Below are positions 56,941-64,000 of a stretch of DNA of 64,000 bases, one piece after another (within the stretch, counting starts at the first letter, position 1; every line of letters starts with the position of its first letter). The DNA is from Datisca glomerata (Eukaryota > Streptophyta > Magnoliopsida > Cucurbitales > Datiscaceae): positions 178,248 to 242,247 of the forward strand of contig QANY01004854.1 in NCBI GenBank assembly GCA_003255025.1, in the 5' to 3' direction. A program made the position numbers and the translations under genes. Below the pieces are notes generated by a model that searched no databases, had not been told where the DNA came from, and saw only the letters and a program-made list of their open reading frames with translations.

Positions 56941-58990
56941 AGAGATAGAGAGAGCGAGAGAGAGCGGGAGAGAGGGGAAGAGGGGGAGAGAGAGAGCAGG
57001 AGAGAGAGGGAGAGAGAGAGAGGGAGAGAGAGAGGGAGAGGGAGAGAGTGAGTGAATGGAAAAGAGAGAGAGAGAGAGGGAGGGGGAGAGAGTGAGAAGG
57101 AGAGTGAGAGAGGATGAGTGAGAGAGAGAGCCGGAGAGAGAGGGAGAGGGAGAGGGAGAGCGAGAGAGTGAGATAGAGATATAGAGATAAAGACAGAGTG
57201 AGAGTGAGCGAGCGTGAGTGAGAGAGTGAGTGAGAGAGAGGAGATAGAGAGAGTGAGAGCAAGCGAGCGAGAAACAGAGTAAAGGAGGGGGAGAGAGAGG
57301 AGAGTGAGAGAGAGAGAGCGGGAGAGAGGGAGAGAAAGGGAGAGTTAGATAGATAAAGAGAGAGATATAGAGATAAAGAGAGAGAGTGAGGGTGGCGAGT
57401 GAGAGAGAGGGACGGAGGGAGAGAGATAGAGAGGAAGAGTGAGAGGGAGGGAGGGAGAGAGATAGAGAGGAAGAGTGAGAGAGAGTGAGAGAGAGAGATG
57501 GAGAGAGAGATATATAGAGATAAAGAGGGAGAGAAGGAGAGTGAGAGAGAGTGAGAGGGAGTGAGAGATAGGGAGAGTGGGAGGGATAAAGAGAGTGAGA
57601 GAGAGAAAGAGACAAAGAGTGAGAGAGAGAGTGAGTGAGTGGGAGAGAAGTGAAAAAGGGAGAGAGAGAGACACAATGAGGGAAAGGGGGAGAGAGAGAC
57701 AATGAGAGACAGAGAGACAGAGAGAGGGGGAAAGAGCGTAAGGGAGAGAGGGAGAGAGATGGAGAGGGAAAGGTAGAAAGAGAAAGAAAGGGCAAGAGAG
57801 AGAGAAATAGGGGGAGAGATAGAGGAGGGAGAGAGAGATGGAGAGAGAGAGAAGGAGAGTGAGAGACAGAGTGAGAAAGAGAGAGAGCGGGTTGGAGAGT
57901 GAGAGAGAGAAAGAGAGATAGAGAGTGAGAGAGAGAGAGAGAGAGATAGAGAGAGGGAGAGGGATTGAGAGAGAAGGAGAGAAAGAGAGAGAGATAGAGG
58001 GAGAGTGAGAGAGAGAGCGAGAGGGAGAAAGGGTGAGAGCGGGAGACAGAAAGGGGAGAGAGATGGAGCAGGATGAGAGGGAGAGAGAGGGAGAGGGACA
58101 GCGAGATTGAGAAAGAGAGAGAGATACGGAGGGAGAGAGATAGATAGAGATATATAGATAAAGAGAGAGAGTGAGAGCGAGCAAGCGAGAGGGAGAAGGG
58201 AGGGAGAGAGAGAAGGAGAGTGAGGGAGAGTGTGGGTGAGAGAGAGAGATAGCGAGAGAGGGAGAGAGAGAGAGAAAGTGTGAGAGAGAGAGTGAGAGAG
58301 AGAGAGCAAGGGAGAGAAGGATAGAGAGAGAGCGAGAGAGAGAGTGAGAGAGAGAAGGAGAGAGAGAGCGAGCGAGGGAGAGATAGCGAGAGGAAGGGGG
58401 AGAGAGTGAGAGATAGAGAAATAGACAAAGAGTGAGAGAGTGAGGGAGAGAGAGAGTGACAGAAAGAGAAAGAGAGAGATTGAGATGTAGATAGGGAGAG
58501 AGAACGAGAGAGAGAGGGAGGGAGAGAGAAAAGGAGAGTAAGAAAGAGTGAAAGAGAGGGAGGGAGAGGAGAGTGAGAAAGAGTGAGAGAGAGAGAGAGA
58601 TATCGGGAGAGGGAGGGAGAGAGAGTGAGAGAGATAGAGAGAGAGAAAGAGATGTAGATAGAGAGAGTGAGGGAGTGAGAAAGAGATGGCAAGAGAGGAA
58701 GGGAGACAGAGAGTGAGAGAGAAGAGAGAAAGAGACAAAGAGTGAGAGAGAGAGAGGGAGAGAGAGAGATAGAGATGTAGATAAATAAATAGAGAGAGCG
58801 AGCGAGTGAGTTAGAGAGAGAGAAGGAGAATGCTAGAGAGAGATTGAGAGAGAGAGTGTGGGGGAGAGAGATCAAGAGAGAGATAGAGAGGGAGAGAGAG
58901 TGGGAGAGAGGGAGAAAGAGAGGGAGAGGGAGAATGAGAAGAGAAGAGAGGGAGACAGAGAGAGCGACAGAGAGATAGAGATAGAGAGAG

Positions 58991-59089
58991 TGAGGGCGAG
59001 CGAGCGAGAGAGAGAGTGAGGGCGAGCGAGCGAGAGAGAGAGTGAGGGCGAGCGAGCGAGAGAGAGAGTGAGGACGAGCGAGCGAGAGA
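58991..59089. repeat. 26-bp minisatellite in the right GA arm
   Basis: TGAGGGCGAGCGAGCGAGAG starts at 58,991, 59,017 and 59,043, and a variant with TGAGGACG starts at 59,069. The period is exactly 26 bp, the same length as the unrelated-looking array at 5,058 in the left arm. The units are rich in GCGA, giving a small CpG cluster. Confidence 0.92.
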
Positions 59090-60276
59090 CAGAGAGAGGG
59101 AGAGGGAGAGAGATAGAGAGAAGGAGAGTGAGAGAGGATGAGTGAGAGAGAGAGATAGAGATAGAGATATAGAGAGGATGAGTGAGAGAGAGAGCGGGAG
59201 AGAGATGGGGAGAAAGGGAGAGGGAGAGCGAGAGCGAACAAGAGAGAGAGATAGAGATATAGAGATAAAGAGAGAGTGAGAGCGAGCGAGCGAGAGAGAG
59301 AGGGAGGGAGAGAGATATAGACGGAGAGAGAGAGAGATAGAGATAGAGATATAGAGAGGATGAGTGAGAGAGAGAGAGCGGGAGAGAGATGGAGAGAAAG
59401 GGAGAGGGAGAGCGAGAGTGAGCAAGAGAGAGATAGAGATATAGAGATAAAGATAGAGTGAGAGCGAGCGAGCGAGAGAGAGAGAGGGAGGGAGAGAGAT
59501 ATAGATGAAGAGTGAGAGAGTGAGAGAGTGAGAGAGAGAGATAAAGATAGAGAGAGTGATAGTGAGCGTGTGAGAGACAGAGAGATGGAGGGGGAGAGTG
59601 AGAGAAGGAGGAGAGTGAGCGAGGATGAGTAGAGAGAGCGAGAGAGGGAGGGAGGGAGAGGGAGAGGGAGAGCGAGAGCGAGAAAGAGAGAGAGAGAGTG
59701 TGTGTGATATAAAGATAAAGTGAGAGAGTGAGGTCGAGCGAGCAAGAGAGAGAGAGGGAGGGAGAGAGGTAGAGACAAGAGTGAGAGAGAGTCAGAGAGA
59801 GAGAGATAAAGATAAAGAGAGAAAGTGAGAGCGAGCGAGCTAGAGAGAGGAGGGAGAGAGAGAAGGAGAGTGAGAGAGAGAGGTAGCGCGAGAGGGAGGG
59901 AGAGAGAGTGAGAGAGAGAGACAAAGAGTGAGAGAGAGTGAATGAGATAGAGATATAGAGATAAAGAGAGAGTGTGAGAGCCAGTGAGCGAGAGAGAGAG
60001 AAGGGACGGAGAGAGAGAGAGATAGAGAGAGATAACGAGAAAGGGAGGGAGAGACAGAGTGAGAGAGAGAGAAAAAAATAGACAAAGAGTGAGAGAGAGA
60101 GAGGGAGAGAGATAGAGATGTAGATAGAGAGAGGGAGAGAGAGCGAGCGAGAGAGAGATAGCAAGAGAGGAAGAGAGAGAGAGTAAGAGAGAGAAAGAGA
60201 CAAAAAGTGAGAAAGAGAGAGGGAGAGAGAGATAGAAAGAGATAGAGATGTACATAGATAGATAGAAAGAGCAGAG

Positions 60277-62130
60277 GAGTAAGTGAGTTAGAGAGAGAGA
60301 AAGCTATAGAGAGAGGGAGGGAGAGACAGGGGGAGAGAGGGGAGAGAGAAAGATTAAGAAAGAGAGAATGAGAGATAGGGAGGGTGAGTTAGAGGGAGAG
60401 AGGGTGAGATAGAGAGGGAGAAAGAGAGAGATTGAGAAAGAGAGAGATCAAGAGAGAGGGCAGAGAGAAAGAGGGCAAGAAAGAGATAGAGATAGAGAGA
60501 GTGCGAACGAGCAAGCGAGAGGCAAAGAGAGTGAGGGGGAGAGAAAGAAGGAAAGTGAGATCGGTTGAGTGAGAGAGAGAGAACCGGAGAGAGGGGTTGA
60601 GGGACAGGGAGAGTGAGAAAAAGAAAAAGAGAGAGGGAGAGGGACACAGATAGAGAGAGAGCGTGAGAGCGAACGAGCTAGAGAGAGGGAGAGAGAGGAG
60701 TGTGTAGGAGGGATAAAGGGAGTGAGAGGGAGAGCGAGAGGGAGATTGAGAGAGTGTGAGTTAATGAGCGAGAGAGAGTGAGAGGGAGAGGGAGAGGGAG
60801 AGGGAGAAAGAGAAAGAGAGAGGGAGATAGAGATAGAGAGAGAGAGATGGGGGAAGGGAGATAGAGAGAGCGGGAGAGGGAAAGGGATAAAGAGATAGAG
60901 AGAGGGAGATAGAGATAGAGAGAGCACGAGACAGAGAGAGAGAGTGATGGAGGAAGGGACAGAGAGAGAGCGGGAGAGGGGGAGAGAGAGGGAGGGAGAG
61001 GGAGAGGGAGAGGGAGAGCGAGAGGGAGAGGGAGAGAGAGGGAGAAGGAGAGGGAGAAAGAGAAGGAGAGAGGCAGATAGAGATAGATAGAGAGAGAGCG
61101 AGGGAGAGAGAGAGATGGAGGAAGGGAGAGAGAGAGCGTGAGAGAGGGAGAGGGAGAGGGAGAGCGAGAGGGAGAGGGAGAGCGAGAGGGAGAGAGAGAG
61201 TGAGAGAGAGGAGTAAGTGAGTTAGAGAGAGAGAGAAAGCTATAGAGAAAGGGAGGGAGAGACAGGGAGAGAGAGAGAGGGGAGAGAGAAAGATTAAGAA
61301 AGAGAGAATGAGAGATAGGGAGGGTGAGTTAGAGAGAGAGGGTGAGATAGAGAGGGAGAGAGAGAGATTGAGAAAGAGAGAGAGGGCAGAGAGAAAGAGG
61401 GCAAGAAAGAGATAGAGATAGAGAGAGTGAGAACGAGCAAGCGAGAGGCAAAGAGAGTGAGGGGGAGAGAAAGAAGGAAAGTGAGAGAGGTTGAGTGAGA
61501 GAGAGAGAATGGGAGAGAGGGGTTGAGGGAGAGGGAGAGTGAGAAAAAGAAAAAGAGAGAGGGAGAGGGAGTCAGATAGAGAGAGAGTGTGAGAGCGAAC
61601 GAGCTAGAGAGAGGGAGAGAGAGGAGTGTGTAGGAAGGATAAAGGGAGAGAGAGGGAGAGCGAGAGGGAGATTGAGAGAGTGTGACGTAATGAGCGAGAG
61701 AGAGTGAGAGGGAGAGGGAGAGGGAGAGGGAGAGAGGGCGATAGAGATAGAGTGAGAGAGAAGGAGGAAGGGAGATAGAGAGAGCGGGAGAGGGAAAGGG
61801 AGAATGAGAAAGAGAGAGGGAGATAGAGATAGAGAGAGCACGAGACAGAGAGAGTGATGGAGGAAGGGAGAGTGAGAGAGAGTGGGAGAGGGGGAGAGAG
61901 AGGGAGGGAGAGGGAGAGCGAGAGCGAGAGCGAGAGCGAGAGCGAGAGGGAGAGGGAGAGAGAGGGAGAAGGAGAGGGAGAAAGAGAAGGAGAGAGGGAG
62001 ATAGAGATAGAGAGAGAGAGGGAGAGAGAGAGATGGAGGAAGGGAGGGAGGGAGAGAGGGAGAGAGAGGGAGAGGGAGAGGGAGAGAGAGAAGGAAAGAG
62101 GGAGATAGAGAGAGAGAGTGTGTGTGTGTG
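60277..62130. repeat. 934-bp tandem duplication
   Basis: GAGTAAGTGAGTTAGAGAG begins at 60,277 and 61,211 (offset 934). Inside, AGATTAAGAA is at 60,351/61,291, GAACGAGCAAGCGAGAGGC at 60,504/61,431 and TGTGTAGGA at 60,701/61,627. A third, more diverged partial unit continues at 62,922 (GAACGAGCGAGCGAGAGGC) and 63,106 (GTGTTAGGAGGG). The copies differ mainly by loss or gain of short GA runs. Confidence 0.86.
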
Positions 62131-62158
62131 AGAGAAAGAGCGAGAGAGAGAGAGAGAG

Positions 62159-62400
62159 ATGGAGGAAGGGAGAGAAAGAGAGATGGAGGAAGGGAGAGAA
62201 AGAGAGCGGGAGAGAGGGAGAGAGATGGAGAGTGAGTTAGTGAGAGAGAGATACGGAAGGAAAGAGTGAAAGAGAGATAGGGAGGGGAGGAGAGAGAGAG
62301 AAAGAGAAAGAGATAGGGAGGGAGAGAGAGAGAAAGAGAAAGAGATAGGGAGGGAGAGAGAGAAAGAGAGAGAGAAAGGGATAGGGAAGGAGAGAGAGAG
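62159..62400. repeat. Short tandem units of 24 and about 32 bp
   Basis: ATGGAGGAAGGGAGAGAAAG occurs at 62,159 and 62,183 (24 bp apart). Further on, GATAGGGAGGGAGAGAGAG-type units start near 62,277, 62,312, 62,344 and 62,378, a spacing of 32-35 bp. ATGGAGGAAGGGAGAG also recurs singly through 61.1-63.7 kb. Confidence 0.75.
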
Positions 62401-63984
62401 GGAGAGAGAAAAAATAGAGGGTGAGAGATAGAGAGTGTAAAAGAGAGAAAGAGAGAGGTAGAAAAAGCGAGAGAGGGAGGGAAAGAAATAGGGAGAGGGG
62501 GAAAGAGTGAGGTAGAGAGAGAGATCCATAGAGAGGGGGAAACAGAGAGAGGGAGAGAGGGAGAGTGAGAGAGGGAGGGAGAGAGGTAGAGGGAGAGGGA
62601 GAGAGAGAGGGAGAGGGAGGGAGAGGAAGAGGGGGAGGAAGAGGGAGATAGTGAATCACACACATAAAGAGAGAGATGATGAGAGAGAGAGGGATAGAGA
62701 GAGAGATTGAGAAAGAGAGAGATCAAGAGAGAGAGGGCATAGAAAAATAGGGTAGAGAGGGGGAGAGGGAGAGTAGAATAAGAGGGAGTGGGAGAATGGG
62801 GAAGAGGGGGAGACAGAGAGAGAGGGAGAAAGGGAGGGAGAAAGAGAGGGAGAATGAGAGTGAGAGTGAGAAGGAGAGAGAGACAGAGAGAGCGAGAAAG
62901 AGATAGAGATAGAGAGAGTGAGAACGAGCGAGCGAGAGGCAAAGAGAGGGAGGGGAGAGAGAGAAGGAAAGTGTGAGAGGTTGAGTGAGAGAGAGAGAAC
63001 GGGAGAGAGGGGCTGAGGGAGAGGGAGATTGAGAAAAAGAGAAAGAGAGAGGGAGAGGGAGACAGATAGAGAGAGAGTGTGAGAGCGAACAAGGGAGAGA
63101 GAGGAGTGTTAGGAGGGATAAAGGGAGAGAGAGGGAGAACGAGACGGAGATCGAGAGAGTGTGAGTTAATGAGTGAGAGAGAGTGAGAGGGAGAGGGAGA
63201 GGGAGAGGGAGAGAGAGAGGGAGAAAGAGAAAGAGAGAGGGAGATAGAGATAGAGAGAGAGATAGGAGAAGGGAGAGAGGGAGAGCGGGGGAAAGGGAGA
63301 GGGAAAGGGAGAAAGGGAAAGAGAGGGAGATAGAGATAGAGAGAGAGATGGAGGAAGGGAGAGAGGGAGCGGGAGAGGGGGAGAGAGGGAGGGAGAGGGA
63401 GAGGGAGAGGGAGAGGGAGAGAGAGAAAGAGAAAGAGAGGGGGAGATTAAGATAGAGAGAGAGAGAACAAGAGAGAGAAGGAGAGAGAGATGGAGGATGG
63501 GAGAGAGAGGGTGAGAGGGAGATAGAGGGAGGGAGAGCGAGAGGGAGAGAGAGGGAGAGAGAGAGGGAGAGCGAGAGAGAGGGAGAGCGAGAGGGAGAGC
63601 GAGAGGGAGAAAGAGAAAGAGAGAGGGAGAGAGAGAGTTTGAGAGCAAGAGCGAGAGAGAGAGAGAGATGGAGGAAGGGAGAGAAGGAGAGCGGGAGAGA
63701 GAGAGGGAGGGAGAGGGAGATAGAGAGAGAGAGATGGAGGAAGGGAGAGAAGGAGAGCGGGAGAGAGAGAGAGAGGGAGGGAGAGGGAGATCGAGAAAGA
63801 GAGAGATGGAGGGAGAGAGAGTGACTGAGAGAGAGATACAGAAGGAGAGAGAGAGGGGAAAAGAGAGAGAAAGAGAAAGAGATCGAGAGGGGGAGAGAGA
63901 GAGAAAGAGAGATAGAGTTGGAGAGTGAGAGATAGATAGATGGATAAATTGATAGAGAGAGAGACATATAGAAAGAGAGAAAGC

Positions 63985-64000
63985 GGGGGGGGGGGGGGGG
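63985..64000. other. G homopolymer at the window edge
   Basis: Sixteen consecutive G residues follow AAAGC and run off the end of the window. No G run of similar length is seen elsewhere. It may mark a contig end or base-calling artefact, or a real poly-G tract continuing outside the window. Confidence 0.9.

Larger units (their letters stand above)
55996..64000. repeat. GA-rich composite satellite, right arm
   Basis: From GAGGGTGAGATAAAGG onward the + strand is polypurine again. Recurrent tags are GAGACAAAGAGTGAGAG (many, from 56,170 to 60,210), GATAGAGATATAGAGATAAAG (57.18, 57.36, 59.25 and 59.44 kb) and GATGTAGATAG (56.53, 58.49, 58.64, 58.77 and 60.12 kb). The last is shared with the left GA arm. 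Local units of 26, about 810 and 934 bp are listed separately. There is a TGTGTGTGTGTG islet near 62,119 and a CACACACATAAAG islet near 62,658. No gene or RNA is visible. Confidence 0.93.

Overview
This window is almost entirely low-complexity polypurine/polypyrimidine DNA. About 61 of the 64 kb consists of degenerate GA repeats, or CT repeats when the other strand is read. The only ordinary-complexity DNA is a small retrotransposon-derived island between about 16.24 and 19.55 kb. I find no intact protein-coding gene, no rRNA or tRNA gene and no CRISPR array. The island carries decayed pieces of a Ty1/copia gag gene and a Ty3/gypsy integrase whose wording is typical of flowering-plant elements. 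The window is therefore most likely plant (probably eudicot) nuclear heterochromatin; this is inferred from the retroelements only.

Layout: (1) 1-16,237, GA-rich on the + strand, built of composite units marked by short tags such as GATGTAGATAG and GGCTATGAGATACATATAG. (2) 16,238-16,705, a minus-strand copia gag pseudogene. (3) 16,706-17,511, CT-rich. (4) 17,512-18,783, a plus-strand gypsy integrase pseudogene, followed to 19,553 by AT-rich 3' sequence with a 160-bp tandem duplication and an LTR-like end. (5) 19,554-55,995, a 36-kb CT-rich core. It contains a four-copy block of about 2 kb, a 5-kb segment repeated about 13.6 kb downstream, a second pair about 9.5 kb apart, and several 29-30 bp minisatellites. 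(6) 55,996-64,000, GA-rich again, with units of about 810 and 934 bp, ending in an uninterrupted G run at the window edge.

Purine/pyrimidine strand identity thus flips twice: once across the copia fragment and once abruptly at 55,995/55,996. Two single N bases (34,775 and 50,793) fall where the core's duplicated copies stop matching. Comparison with the paralogous copies suggests about 437 and 72 bp are missing there, so the assembly is probably collapsed or mis-joined at these points.

The many long open frames in the repeats are a composition effect: stop codons rarely arise from C and T alone, or from G and A in this phase. They should not be annotated as proteins. No genes act together here. 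The interest lies in array architecture, strand switching, possible triplex or GAGA-factor behaviour, and assembly integrity.
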